From the NCBI GenBank assembly GCA_017507045.1, contig JAFWBP010000003.1:1-64000 (forward strand): DNA of 64,000 bases, given 5' to 3'. The notes beneath the pieces were generated by a model, which saw only the letters and a list, made by a program, of their open reading frames with translations, was not told the DNA's origin and made no database searches. Position 1 is the stretch's first letter. Every line of letters starts with the position of its first letter. The position numbers were made by a program, and so were the translations under genes. Of this stretch, positions 36,089 to 44,638 are shown in pieces. Source of the DNA: Clostridia bacterium. GTDB lineage: Bacteria > Bacillota > Clostridia > Christensenellales > Borkfalkiaceae.

Positions 36089-36117
36089 TTGACAAATATA
36101 TAGGAAAGTGGTACAAT
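36089..36117 (+). promoter_or_regulatory. ktrB promoter
   Basis: TTGACA (36089-36094), 17-bp spacer, TACAAT (36112-36117). Only 12 nt separate the -10 box from ATG 36130, leaving a leader of about 6 nt with no Shine-Dalgarno. Confidence 0.8.
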
Positions 36118-36129
36118 CCGCAAACAGAC

Positions 36130-37479
36130 ATGAAATTCCCCAAGATGAAAAACAGAATGAACGTGTGGGGCTACCTGGCGCTCGGCTATCTTGCCGTCGT
36201 TTTGCTGGGCAGCATCCTTCTCGTGCTTCCGTTTTCTTCCAAGGAAGGGGGAACAAGCTATATCGATGCGCTCTTCACCTCCGTTTCGGCAGCGTGCGTC
36301 ACAGGGCTCGTTCCCTTTGAAACGGGTATTCATTGGAGCTTGTTCGGGCAGAGCGTCATTCTCGGGCTAATCCAGCTGGGCGGGCTCGGATTTATGACGT
36401 TCGTTTCCATCCTTTTGCTCATATTGCGCGGATTCGGGCAATACGAACGTCGCGCGGTAATGCAAGCGGTGGGCGGCAACCCTTCGGGCGTGAAAAAGCT
36501 CGTAAGGCGCATTGTCATCGGAACGGCCGTCTTCGAAATCCTCGGCGCCGCGCTTTTGAGCATTCGCTTTATTCCCGATTACGGCACGGGGCAAGGGATC
36601 TGGTATTCCTTCTTCCATTCCATCTCCGCCTTTTGCAACGCCGGCTTCGATCTTTTCGCCGGCACTGAATTGGGCACCGGTTCTCTCTCGCACTATGCAG
36701 GCGATCCGCTCGTTTCTCTTACCATCTGCGCGCTTATTATCGTGGGAGGGTTGGGCTTCTGCATTTGGGGCGACGTTCTCGATTGCCGTTTAAGGTTCAA
36801 AAAATTCCAATTCTACACGAAGGCAATTTTAATTGTGAACACGCTACTTCTTGCCGTGGGAACGCTGTTATATATGCTCTTCGAATGGGAAAGCGCCTAC
36901 GCAGGCATGGATTTCGGCGAGAAGCTGCTCGCCGCCTTCTTTAGCTCTACTACGGCGCGCACCGCAGGCTTTTATACCGTTGATCCCATAACCATGTCCG
37001 ATAGCGGCTATCTGCTTACCGTTATTCTCATGTTTATTGGCGGCAGCTCGGGCAGTACTGCGGGCGGTATTAAAGTGGGCACTTTCACCGTGATCGTAAT
37101 GGGAATGGTTGCGGCATTCCGCAGCTCGCGCGATCTCAACATCGGTAACCGCAGAGTGGATACTAAGCTCCTCTATCAGGCGCTCGGAATCTTCGTGGCT
37201 TATCTCTTCCTCATTCTCACGGCAACGATGATCATCTGTGCCATTGAGCCGGATGGCCCGAACACCTTTGCGCAAACGCTCTTTGAGGCAGCTTCCGCAC
37301 TGGGCACAGTGGGGCTTTCGATGGGATACACCGCAACGCTTTCCTGGGCAAGTAAACTCGTTCTTATCACACTCATGTATGCGGGCAGAGCAGGCGTGCT
37401 CACCCTCGTGTTCGCACTTTCAAAAAAGCGCGATAGCGCAGAAATAAGAAGGCCGATAGATTCCTTCTTTATCGGTTAA
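36130..37479 (+). CDS. Potassium uptake channel subunit KtrB/TrkH
   Basis: 449 residues. Membrane subunit of a Ktr/Trk potassium uptake system with four repeated M1-P-M2 units; pore loops carry glycine filters such as AACVTGL (near 57), FCNAGFD (near 172), TARTAGF (near 277) and the last repeat near 395. Its length fits KtrB better than the longer TrkH. The gating subunit KtrA is encoded 33 nt downstream. Translation appears to start without a ribosome binding site, close to the mRNA 5' end. Confidence 0.92.
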   Translation: MKFPKMKNRMNVWGYLALGYLAVVLLGSILLVLPFSSKEGGTSYIDALFTSVSAACVTGLVPFETGIHWSLFGQSVILGLIQLGGLGFMTFVSILLLILRGFGQYERRAVMQAVGGNPSGVKKLVRRIVIGTAVFEILGAALLSIRFIPDYGTGQGIWYSFFHSISAFCNAGFDLFAGTELGTGSLSHYAGDPLVSLTICALIIVGGLGFCIWGDVLDCRLRFKKFQFYTKAILIVNTLLLAVGTLLYMLFEWESAYAGMDFGEKLLAAFFSSTTARTAGFYTVDPITMSDSGYLLTVILMFIGGSSGSTAGGIKVGTFTVIVMGMVAAFRSSRDLNIGNRRVDTKLLYQALGIFVAYLFLILTATMIICAIEPDGPNTFAQTLFEAASALGTVGLSMGYTATLSWASKLVLITLMYAGRAGVLTLVFALSKKRDSAEIRRPIDSFFIG

Positions 37480-37512
37480 GATTACACATCACGCAAAAAT
37501 TCGGAGGTTTTT

Positions 37513-38166
37513 ATGAAATCATTCCTACTCATCGGTATAGGTAAATTCGGGCGTACGCTCGGCGAAAAGATGTTGAGCATGGGCGATGAGGTAACGATCG
37601 TTGATAAAAATGAAGATGTTATCAATGCCCTCGCGCCCAAATATACCAATTCGTTCATCGTAAACTGCATGAACATTGATAGCCTTCGCCTTATGGATAT
37701 TCCTTCCTACAACGCATGCATCGTGGCGATCAGCGATGATTTCCAGGCCTCTCTTGAAATCACTTCCAACTTAAAGGATCTGAACGCAAAGAAGATCATT
37801 TCTCGCGCCGCAACGGAGATCCAGAGCAAATTCCTCCTGCGCGTGGGTGCGGATGAAGTCATCTACCCCGATCGCGATATTGCGGAAAAGCTCGCCGTTC
37901 GCCTCAATTCCACCAACGTTATCAATTATATCGATCTCGATTCGGAGTACTCCATCTTCGAAATCGCCTGCCCCACGCGCTGGGCAGGTAAAAAGCTCAT
38001 TGATATCGATCCCAGAAAAAAGCACGGCATGAACATTCTCACCGTGAAAAAAGAGGGTGCGGTGCTCTATACGCTTGATCCCGATTACGTTTTCGAAAAA
38101 AAGGATCAGCTCGTTGTATTCGGCCACACGGAAACGATTCTGGAGTTCACGAATCGCGTGAAATAA
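37513..38166 (+). CDS. Potassium uptake regulatory subunit KtrA/TrkA
   Basis: 217 residues. Cytoplasmic RCK protein that gates KtrB. RCK_N Rossmann domain with GIGKFGRTLG (8-17) binding ATP/ADP or NAD, and an RCK_C domain (about 135-217). Bacterial RCK_C domains can bind c-di-AMP; a c-di-AMP phosphodiesterase (PgpH) is encoded about 4.5 kb downstream. Strong CGGAGG before the start. Confidence 0.93.
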   Translation: MKSFLLIGIGKFGRTLGEKMLSMGDEVTIVDKNEDVINALAPKYTNSFIVNCMNIDSLRLMDIPSYNACIVAISDDFQASLEITSNLKDLNAKKIISRAATEIQSKFLLRVGADEVIYPDRDIAEKLAVRLNSTNVINYIDLDSEYSIFEIACPTRWAGKKLIDIDPRKKHGMNILTVKKEGAVLYTLDPDYVFEKKDQLVVFGHTETILEFTNRVK

Positions 38167-38171
38167 ACCGT

Positions 38172-38218
38172 AAAAAAAAGACGGGGCACCCGATATTGAT
38201 CGGGCGCCCCGTTTATAT
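38172..38218. terminator. Bidirectional terminator between ktrA and fba
   Basis: Stem ACGGGGC-x-CCCGAT (38181-38194) with ATCGGG-x-GCCCCGT (38199-38212), 13 pairs and one mismatch. Plus strand is followed by TTTATATT; the minus strand by eight T residues (A run 38172-38179), so it serves both genes. Confidence 0.8.
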
Positions 38219-38235
38219 TAACGTTATTACCGCAA

Positions 38236-39171
38236 TTATGCTTTGTTTGCAGAGCCGAGCACGTTGATGATCTTATGCTTCACAAGCTCCTTCATGTTCG
38301 TGCGTGCATCGCCGAGGTACTGGCGAGGATCGAAGTGCGTGGGGTTCTCGGCAAGGTGCTTGCGCATCGCCGCTGTGAAGGCAACGCGAAGATCGGAATC
38401 GATGTTGATCTTGCAAACGGCAAGCGCCGCCGCCTTTCTGAGCTCACTCTCGGGAATGCCGATGGCGTTGGGCATGGAGCCGCCGAAATTGTTCACGATC
38501 GCCACCTGATCCTGCGGAACGCTGGAAGCTCCGTGGAGAACGATGGGGAAGCCGGGGAGGCGTCTGCCGATCTCTTCAAGGATATCAATGCGAAGCTTGG
38601 GATCCTGGCCGGGCTTAAACTTATAAGCGCCGTGCGAGGTGCCAATGGCAATGGCGAGCGAATCGATTCCGGTTCTGGTGGTGAATTCCTCCACTTCGTC
38701 GGGAGAGGTGAATTGTGCATCCTGCGCTTCAACCTTCACGTCGTCCTCAATGCCGGCGAGCTTACCAAGTTCTGCCTCAACAACAACGCCGTGTGCGTGT
38801 GCGTATTCAACGACCTTCTTCGTGATCGCAATGTTTTCCTCCCAAGGCTTGGAGGAAGCATCGATCATAACGGACGTAAAGCCTACGTCGATGCAATCTT
38901 TGCAAACTTCGAAATCTGCGCCGTGATCGAGGTGCATGGCAATCGGGATATTCGTCGTCTCTGCGGCAGCCTGCACGAGGTGGCGAAGGTACACGGGGTT
39001 GGCGTACTTTCTCGCACCTGCAGAAACCTGCAGGATAACAGGGGAGCGGCACTCATTGGCAGCTTCTACGATCGCTTGAATCATCTCCATGTTGTTGACG
39101 TTGAACGCGCCTACGGCATAACCGCCTGCATACGCCTTCTTAAACATCTCGGTGGTAGTTACTAAGGGCAT
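38236..39171 (-). CDS. fba: Class II fructose-bisphosphate aldolase
   Basis: 311 residues. It cleaves fructose-1,6-bisphosphate in glycolysis. Zinc-site residues lie in HLDHG (near 80), AELG (near 134), GTSHG (near 180) and VLHGASS (near 208), the class II FbaA signature. On the minus strand a GGAGG lies 8 nt before the start. It is divergent from gap, another glycolytic gene, with about 245 bp between them holding both promoters. Confidence 0.96.
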   Translation of the reverse strand: MPLVTTTEMFKKAYAGGYAVGAFNVNNMEMIQAIVEAANECRSPVILQVSAGARKYANPVYLRHLVQAAAETTNIPIAMHLDHGADFEVCKDCIDVGFTSVMIDASSKPWEENIAITKKVVEYAHAHGVVVEAELGKLAGIEDDVKVEAQDAQFTSPDEVEEFTTRTGIDSLAIAIGTSHGAYKFKPGQDPKLRIDILEEIGRRLPGFPIVLHGASSVPQDQVAIVNNFGGSMPNAIGIPESELRKAAALAVCKINIDSDLRVAFTAAMRKHLAENPTHFDPRQYLGDARTNMKELVKHKIINVLGSANKA

Positions 39172-39201
39172 GAAAAATTCCTCCGAATGAGCTTTTTTTC
39201 A

Positions 39202-39230
39202 ATTATACAACAGATGGAAAAAATTTGCAA
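39202..39230 (-). promoter_or_regulatory. fba promoter (minus strand)
   Basis: Read on the minus strand: TTGCAA (39230-39225), 17-bp spacer, TATAAT (39207-39202), about 30 nt before the fba start. Confidence 0.8.
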
Positions 39231-39350
39231 GCGATTATAGGGAATTATTATATAATGGTAAGTTCCCGTGCGCGCGGCGTCTTCACTGCGCATAAAAACG
39301 CGAGCATTGCACAAACCGTAATCGTCAATTGGAAAATTTGGGAAAAATCG

Positions 39351-39379
39351 TTGACGAGCGCAAAAAAGCGTGCTATAAT
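39351..39379 (+). promoter_or_regulatory. gap promoter
   Basis: TTGACG (39351-39356), 17-bp spacer ending in TGC, TATAAT (39374-39379), about 38 nt before the gap start. Confidence 0.85.
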
Positions 39380-39417
39380 ATGAAACGGAAATTAAATTCA
39401 TCGGAGGATATAAAAAC

Positions 39418-40443
39418 ATGGCAAACGTAAAAGTTGCAATCAACGGTTTCGGTCGCATCGGCCGTCTCGCGTTCAGACAGATGTTCAATGCAGAGGGCTA
39501 TGAAATCGTTGCGATCAACGACCTCACGTCTCCCTCGATGCTCGCGCACCTTCTCAAGTACGATAGCGCGCAGGGCAGATACGCTCTTGCAGACACCGTT
39601 TCCGCAAACGATGAGGAGAGAACGCTCACCGTTGCCGGCAAAACGATGAAGATCTACGAGGAAAAGGATGCGGCAAACCTTCCTTGGGGTGAGCTTGGCG
39701 TAGACGTAGTTTTGGAGTGCACGGGCTTCTACACCTCCAAGGCGAAAGCAGAAGCGCACATCAAGGCAGGCGCAAAGAAAGTCGTTATCTCCGCTCCCGC
39801 AGGCAACGATCTTCCCACCATTGTATTCGGCGTAAACGAGAATACCCTCAAGGCTGAGGATACCATCATCTCCGCCGCATCCTGCACCACGAACTGCCTC
39901 GCTCCCATGGCGAACGCACTCAACAACGCTTATCCCGTCGTATCCGGTATCATGACCACCGTTCACGCTTTCACGGGCGATCAGATGGTGCTCGATGGCC
40001 CTCACCGCAAGGGCGATTTCAGAAGAGCTCGCGCCGCTGCTGTGAACATCGTTCCCAACTCCACGGGCGCTGCTAAGGCAATCGGCCTTGTTATCCCCGC
40101 TCTCAACGGCAAGCTCATCGGTTCTGCACAGCGCGTCCCCGTTCCCACCGGCTCTACGACGATTCTCGTCGCCGTCGTTAAGGGTAAGGAAGTAACGAAG
40201 GCAAGCATCAACGAGGCTATGAAGGCGGCGGCTTCCGCATCCTTCGGCTACACCGAAGAGCAGCTCGTTTCCTCCGATATCATCGGCAGCACCTATGGCT
40301 CCCTCTTCGATGCTACGCAGACGATGGTTGCTAAGATCGATGAAGAGACCTATCAGGTTCAGGTCGTTGCTTGGTACGATAACGAGAACTCCTACACCTC
40401 GCAGATGGTTCGTACCATTAAGTACTTCGCTGAATTGAACTAA
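39418..40443 (+). CDS. gap: Glyceraldehyde-3-phosphate dehydrogenase
   Basis: 341 residues. It oxidises glyceraldehyde-3-phosphate with NAD in glycolysis. NAD-binding INGFGRIGR (8-16), catalytic Cys in SAASCTTNC (near 154) and the conserved WYDNE near the C terminus. GGAGG precedes ATG 39418. Codon use is strongly biased, as expected for high expression. Ended by the hairpin at 40474. Confidence 0.97.
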   Translation: MANVKVAINGFGRIGRLAFRQMFNAEGYEIVAINDLTSPSMLAHLLKYDSAQGRYALADTVSANDEERTLTVAGKTMKIYEEKDAANLPWGELGVDVVLECTGFYTSKAKAEAHIKAGAKKVVISAPAGNDLPTIVFGVNENTLKAEDTIISAASCTTNCLAPMANALNNAYPVVSGIMTTVHAFTGDQMVLDGPHRKGDFRRARAAAVNIVPNSTGAAKAIGLVIPALNGKLIGSAQRVPVPTGSTTILVAVVKGKEVTKASINEAMKAAASASFGYTEEQLVSSDIIGSTYGSLFDATQTMVAKIDEETYQVQVVAWYDNENSYTSQMVRTIKYFAELN

Positions 40444-40473
40444 TCGAGTTGCAGCGAATTAAATTGTAATATG

Positions 40474-40502
40474 AAAGGCCGTTCCTTTGGGGCGGTCTTT
40501 TT
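40474..40502 (+). terminator. gap terminator
   Basis: Stem AAAGGCCG plus TTCC (40474-40485) pairs with GGGG plus CGGTCTTT (40489-40500) using several G-T wobbles, ending in TTTTT. Confidence 0.7.
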
Positions 40503-40531
40503 CATGTGCATTTGCTATTTCATGCTCTGCA

Positions 40532-40562
40532 AGTATTTTTGTGTGAAGATAGCGCATACAAT
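40532..40562 (+). promoter_or_regulatory. Possible sigma-E type promoter of yqfC
   Basis: CATACAAT (40555-40562) matches the sporulation sigma-E -10 consensus; AGTATTTT (40532-40539) 15 bp upstream is a fair -35. In Bacillus subtilis yqfC and yqfD belong to the sigma-E regulon. Seven bases separate the -10 from ATG 40570. Confidence 0.45.
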
Positions 40563-40569
40563 ATTAGAA

Positions 40570-40830
40570 ATGAGATTCAGAGAGGAAATCATTCGTAAGC
40601 TCGGCGGGGAGGGGGAAACTTCACGCATTGAGTATACCGTTATAGACGGCAAGGGGGGCTACTTCCAGAACGTGAAGCGGCTCCTCGAGTTTTCCTCTGG
40701 GAAAATCGTTCTTAAAGGAAGAAAGGGTGCCGTGTGCGTGGAGGGAGAAAATCTCTCCCTCGGTAAATTCTCAGGCGGCGACGTTGCTGTGCTTGGCAAT
40801 ATCATGCGGGTAAGTAGAGAAGGGGGATAG
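40570..40830 (+). CDS. yqfC: Sporulation protein YqfC
   Basis: 86 residues from ATG 40570. The open frame starts at 40471, but that lies in the gap terminator, so the later start is preferred. The YqfC fold is recognised from RIEYTVIDGKGGYFQNVKRL and LSLGKFSGGDVAVLG. In Bacillus it is a mother-cell sporulation gene of unknown biochemical role, encoded with yqfD. There is no Shine-Dalgarno before ATG 40570 and the promoter is 7 nt away, so the mRNA may be leaderless. Confidence 0.8.
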   Translation: MRFREEIIRKLGGEGETSRIEYTVIDGKGGYFQNVKRLLEFSSGKIVLKGRKGAVCVEGENLSLGKFSGGDVAVLGNIMRVSREGG

Positions 40831-40838
40831 AAGAAATA

Positions 40839-41699
40839 ATGCTCGGCAAAATGGGATTTTACGTGGAAAGCCTGAGCGCACACCGCGCCGCGGAAAAGCT
40901 CGTAAAGGAAGGGGTCGAGGTTCTTTCTCTGCGCGAGGTGCAAAAAAACGTCCTCGACGTGCATATCCGCGCCAAAGATGGCAAAAAAGCTTTTGCAATT
41001 TTGCGCGGTTCGTGCTATAATATAACCAACGTACGGTATTTCGGCCTCGAGCGCTTGCGGCGCAGTGCCGTGCGCGCCGTGGGGCTGATCGTGGGCGCCG
41101 TGCTCTTTTGGGGCGCAGTTGCCTTTGCAGAGAGCCGCGTGCTCAAGGTGCACGTCGTCGGAAGCGGTGCGTTTTACGAGCGAGAGATCCTCTCCATTCT
41201 TGCAGAAGCAAATGTGAAGAAATTTTCCGCCATGCCGCGCGATACGGGCTTGCTTACGGCAAGCATTTTGGCGCTTCCACGTGTGGAATTCTGCTCCTTC
41301 AAAAGTGAGGGCGGCGTGCTTACCGTGGAGGTGCGTTGCAGTAGCGATGTGCAGCCCATCGCGGGCATGCCCCTGCTCTCGCCTGCCGATGGGGTGATCG
41401 AAGAGCTCATCGTCGTGCGAGGAACGCCGCTTTTTTCTGTGGGAGATGAGGTGGAATACGGCGTAACTGTTGTGGGGGATTTCACCCTCTTCGGAGAGCG
41501 CGAATATCCTTCTTTGGTGATAGCAAAAGTTACAGTAGCACATTCGGTTTGCGCCGAATATGAACTTGAAGAAAAAGGAGCGCTCGCACAGGCGTATCTC
41601 GATTACGGGGCGCTTGAAGAGGTACATATCAGCAAAACGGAGCGAGGTTGGCTTGTGGAGGGGATCGCAAGATCCACGGCCTCCATCAACCTCGAATAG
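40839..41699 (+). CDS. yqfD: Sporulation protein YqfD
   Basis: 286 residues, shorter than the roughly 400 of Bacillus YqfD. A cytoplasmic N region (1-70), one transmembrane helix (near 77-95) and an extracytoplasmic part with a POTRA/FtsQ-like start (VVGSGAFYEREILSILAE). Starts 9 nt after yqfC. In Bacillus it is expressed in the mother cell under sigma-E. An apparent vegetative promoter lies inside the gene at 40993-41021. Confidence 0.85.
   Translation: MLGKMGFYVESLSAHRAAEKLVKEGVEVLSLREVQKNVLDVHIRAKDGKKAFAILRGSCYNITNVRYFGLERLRRSAVRAVGLIVGAVLFWGAVAFAESRVLKVHVVGSGAFYEREILSILAEANVKKFSAMPRDTGLLTASILALPRVEFCSFKSEGGVLTVEVRCSSDVQPIAGMPLLSPADGVIEELIVVRGTPLFSVGDEVEYGVTVVGDFTLFGEREYPSLVIAKVTVAHSVCAEYELEEKGALAQAYLDYGALEEVHISKTERGWLVEGIARSTASINLE
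40993..41021 (+). promoter_or_regulatory. Internal promoter within yqfD
   Basis: TTGCAA (40993-40998), 17-bp spacer ending in TGC, TATAAT (41016-41021). It could drive phoH-pgpH-ybeY-era-recO in growing cells independently of yqfC. The position inside a coding region makes chance possible. Confidence 0.45.
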
Positions 41700-41707
41700 G
41701 AGGAAGC

Positions 41708-42679
41708 TTGCAGATTACGGTTGATACGGGTGCGTTGGACAAGCTGTTTACAGTGCTCGGCGTCTTCGATGAAAATCTAATTACGATCGCACGGGAGCTT
41801 CGGCTATTAACGCGTGTAGAGGAAACTGCCATCGTGCTTGAGGGCGAGGAAGAAGCGGCAAGGATCGGCGCCGAGGTTATAAAGAGCCTCATTGCTACCG
41901 TGGAGGCTGGGGAGGCCATTGATAAAACGCGGCTTCTCTATTGCATAGAGCTCGCACGAGAGGGGCATGCCCGAGATATAGAGGGCATTATGCACGACGT
42001 CGTTGCCGTATCCTCGCGCGGGAAGCCTGTAAAATGCAAAACGGTTGGGCAAAAACACTACGTGGAAGCCGTTCGCAGAAACACCGTAACGTTCGGCGTC
42101 GGCCCTGCTGGAACGGGTAAAACGTACCTTGCAGTTTGCCTTGCAGTTGCCGCCTATAAGGGGAAAGAGGTTGAAAAGATCATTCTCACCCGCCCGGCGG
42201 TGGAGGCAGGTGAAAAGCTCGGCTTCCTTCCGGGAGATCTTCAAACGAAGGTTGATCCCTATCTTCGCCCACTCTACGATGCCCTGCAGGAAATGTTTGG
42301 GCTGGAAACCTACCAACGGCTCATGGAAAAGGGCGCCATCGAAGTAGCGCCGCTTGCATATATGCGCGGCAGAACGCTTACGGATGCCTTCGTAATTCTG
42401 GATGAAGCGCAGAACGCAACGCGGGAGCAGATGAAGATGTTCCTCACCCGTCTTGGCGAGGGGAGCAAGATGGTCGTCACGGGCGATCTCACGCAGACCG
42501 ATCTTCCCGATGGGAAAAAGAGCGGCCTTAGGCACGCAGTAAAGATTTTGGAGGGCGTGGAAGATATCGCCATCTGCCGCCTTACGGAAAAGGATGTCGT
42601 GCGGCATCCTCTCGTTACTCGCATCGTGCGCGCCTATGAGCACGAGGAAAACAAACGCAAAAAGGGAGAAAAACAATGA
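41708..42679 (+). CDS. phoH: PhoH-like ATPase
   Basis: 323 residues from TTG 41708, placed after AGGAGG (41698-41703), which overlaps the yqfD stop; no ATG fits. N-terminal KH-like region (1-105), then the PhoH P-loop GPAGTGKTYLA (near 136), LTRPAVEAGEKLGFLPGD (near 165) and Walker B VILDEAQNAT (near 236). The role is uncertain; RNA metabolism is suspected in relatives. Its stop overlaps the pgpH start (ATGA). Confidence 0.9.
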   Translation: MQITVDTGALDKLFTVLGVFDENLITIARELRLLTRVEETAIVLEGEEEAARIGAEVIKSLIATVEAGEAIDKTRLLYCIELAREGHARDIEGIMHDVVAVSSRGKPVKCKTVGQKHYVEAVRRNTVTFGVGPAGTGKTYLAVCLAVAAYKGKEVEKIILTRPAVEAGEKLGFLPGDLQTKVDPYLRPLYDALQEMFGLETYQRLMEKGAIEVAPLAYMRGRTLTDAFVILDEAQNATREQMKMFLTRLGEGSKMVVTGDLTQTDLPDGKKSGLRHAVKILEGVEDIAICRLTEKDVVRHPLVTRIVRAYEHEENKRKKGEKQ

Positions 42680-44169
42680 AGCTGCCGGGTAATTTAGATG
42701 AGAATAAGGAGAAGTTCGTAAGAAGCGCGCTCTTTTTTGTTCTCGGCTATTTCATCACGATACTCGCCGTTTTTTTGATGATCGTCGTCTACGATCCTTC
42801 ATCGTGGCAGAGCTATATTGCCGAGAATTTTTCCAACATTATCTCGCTCATCGTGAGCATCTTTTTCCTGTTCAGCGTTGTGTTCGCCTATTACACGTTT
42901 GTTGATCCGTTGTTCCTCTTGAAAGGGCGGAAGATCGCACTCGTGTTCGCGTTGATCATCGTATCTGTTTTAACATGCTTTGCCGTTGGGCATTTTATTC
43001 ACTTTTATGCCCGTCCGCTTGCCATGTTTGCGTTCCTTTCGCTCTTTTTGTTGGGCCGCAAGCATACGCTTTTTCTCAATTTCGTATTTGCTTTTTTGAT
43101 GTTCGTCATCGATCTTTTCACGAACACCGTTCCTGCAACGGAGATTAATAGCGAAATCTATTCTTCCTTTTTGCTTTGCTTTGTAAGCGGAACCTTCGCT
43201 GTGTTCCTCGCCGGCAGTGCCAAAACGCGCGGTTCGCTGTTGCTTTCGGGCATTTTCATTTCGCTTCCCACCGTTATCGTCATTCTTCTTTTCAATCTTC
43301 CTCAGGCTGCGGAAAATTGGATCGTTTACGTTTCAGATGCCGGTTCGCGTATGATGGGGTGCATCACCGCGGCGATTCTTGCGCTCGCGCTTCTTCCTGT
43401 ATTTGAGGGATTGTTTAACGAGCTCACCGTCTTCCGTCTCAGGGAGCTTACGAGCACCAACGCGGCGCTCCTCGTTCGCCTCAAAAAGGAAGCGCCCGGC
43501 ACCTTCAATCACTCGCTCATTGTTGCCCAGCTTGCTGAGAGCTGTGCCGTTGCCATCGGTGAAAATTCCGAACTTGCGAGAGCCGCGGCGTATTATCACG
43601 ACGTAGGCAAGCTCAAACAGCCCGAGTGCTTCATGGAGAATCAAACCGATTACAACATTCACGATGAAATCACGCCCGAGCTTTCGGCAGATATCATCCG
43701 TTCGCACGCAAAGGACGGCTACGAGCTGCTCATGCAAGGGCGCCTTCCAAAGGAGATTGCAAACGTTGCCCGTGAACATCACGGAACGTTGCCCATCAAG
43801 TATTTTTACGATAAGGCTATGCGCTATTCAGGCGATGCGGATATCAAGGATTTCTCCTATCTCGGCCCCGTTCCGCACAGCAAGATCGCCGCGATCGTTA
43901 TGATCTCCGATGCGGCGGAGGCGGCTGTTCGCGCCGCCGCAGATCGCTCTCCGGAAACGGTTGAAAGCATCTGCCGTTATATCATTGAGGAACGCATGGA
44001 TCTCGGGCAGTTCGATGAATGCAATATCACCTTAAAGGAGCTCACCGTGATCAAGTACGCGCTCGTGGAGGCGCTTTCGGGCGTGCATCACCACCGCGTG
44101 CAATATCCTGCGATCCGTTTTAACCGCGATCACCAGGCGGTGAGCCTCTCGGAGGAGCGCGATGTATAA
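42676..44169 (+). CDS. Membrane HD phosphohydrolase, short form of PgpH
   Basis: 497 residues. Seven or eight membrane helices (about 15-255) followed by an HD domain with YYHDVGK (near 305-311) and AREHHG (near 370). The family hydrolyses c-di-AMP. Bacillus PgpH has about 700 residues because an extracellular 7TMR-HDED domain sits near the N terminus; that domain is absent here, the first helix starting near residue 12. It overlaps phoH by 4 nt and ybeY by 8 nt. Confidence 0.88.
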   Translation: MKLPGNLDENKEKFVRSALFFVLGYFITILAVFLMIVVYDPSSWQSYIAENFSNIISLIVSIFFLFSVVFAYYTFVDPLFLLKGRKIALVFALIIVSVLTCFAVGHFIHFYARPLAMFAFLSLFLLGRKHTLFLNFVFAFLMFVIDLFTNTVPATEINSEIYSSFLLCFVSGTFAVFLAGSAKTRGSLLLSGIFISLPTVIVILLFNLPQAAENWIVYVSDAGSRMMGCITAAILALALLPVFEGLFNELTVFRLRELTSTNAALLVRLKKEAPGTFNHSLIVAQLAESCAVAIGENSELARAAAYYHDVGKLKQPECFMENQTDYNIHDEITPELSADIIRSHAKDGYELLMQGRLPKEIANVAREHHGTLPIKYFYDKAMRYSGDADIKDFSYLGPVPHSKIAAIVMISDAAEAAVRAAADRSPETVESICRYIIEERMDLGQFDECNITLKELTVIKYALVEALSGVHHHRVQYPAIRFNRDHQAVSLSEERDV

Positions 44170-44638
44170 CGTGATCATTGATTGCGATTCTCTCAAAAAC
44201 CAAGAGCGCACCATGCTTGAACAGGCGCTTTCCAAAGCAGTTGTTACGGACATGCCCCTTGTGTTAGAGCTGTTATTCGTTTCCGCAGAGGAAATTCAAG
44301 AGCTGAATGCAAGGGTGCGCGGAATCGATAAAGTTACCGATGTTTTAAGTTTTCCTGCCATGGAGCTTGCGTGTGGTGAGGCCATTTCCGCTGAGGAACA
44401 CGGAGAATGTGTGGAGGAAGGCAGGCTGTATCTCGGTAGCGTCGTTATCTGCAAGGAGCGTGCGAAGGAGCAGGCTCAGGAGTACGGTCACAGTGTGGCG
44501 CGAGAGATCGGCTATCTCACCGTTCATGGCTTTTTGCACTGCCTTGGGTATGATCATGAGATTGAAAAAGAGCGCAAGGTAATGCGTGAAAAAGAGGAAG
44601 AAATAATGCAGAGATTGGGACTTGGGAGGAGTGAATGA
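44162..44638 (+). CDS. ybeY: Endoribonuclease YbeY
   Basis: 158 residues. Zinc endoribonuclease needed for 16S rRNA maturation and quality control. The metal motif HGFLHCLGYDH (near 121-131) is complete. The DVLSFP motif (near 60) is also conserved. It overlaps pgpH by 8 nt and era by 4 nt, so the whole block is translationally coupled. Confidence 0.95.
   Translation: MYNVIIDCDSLKNQERTMLEQALSKAVVTDMPLVLELLFVSAEEIQELNARVRGIDKVTDVLSFPAMELACGEAISAEEHGECVEEGRLYLGSVVICKERAKEQAQEYGHSVAREIGYLTVHGFLHCLGYDHEIEKERKVMREKEEEIMQRLGLGRSE

Noticed and set aside
38275..39165. A 296-codon plus-strand frame opposite fba
   Set aside because: It mirrors the class II aldolase gene, which has complete zinc-site motifs, a ribosome site and a promoter on the minus strand.
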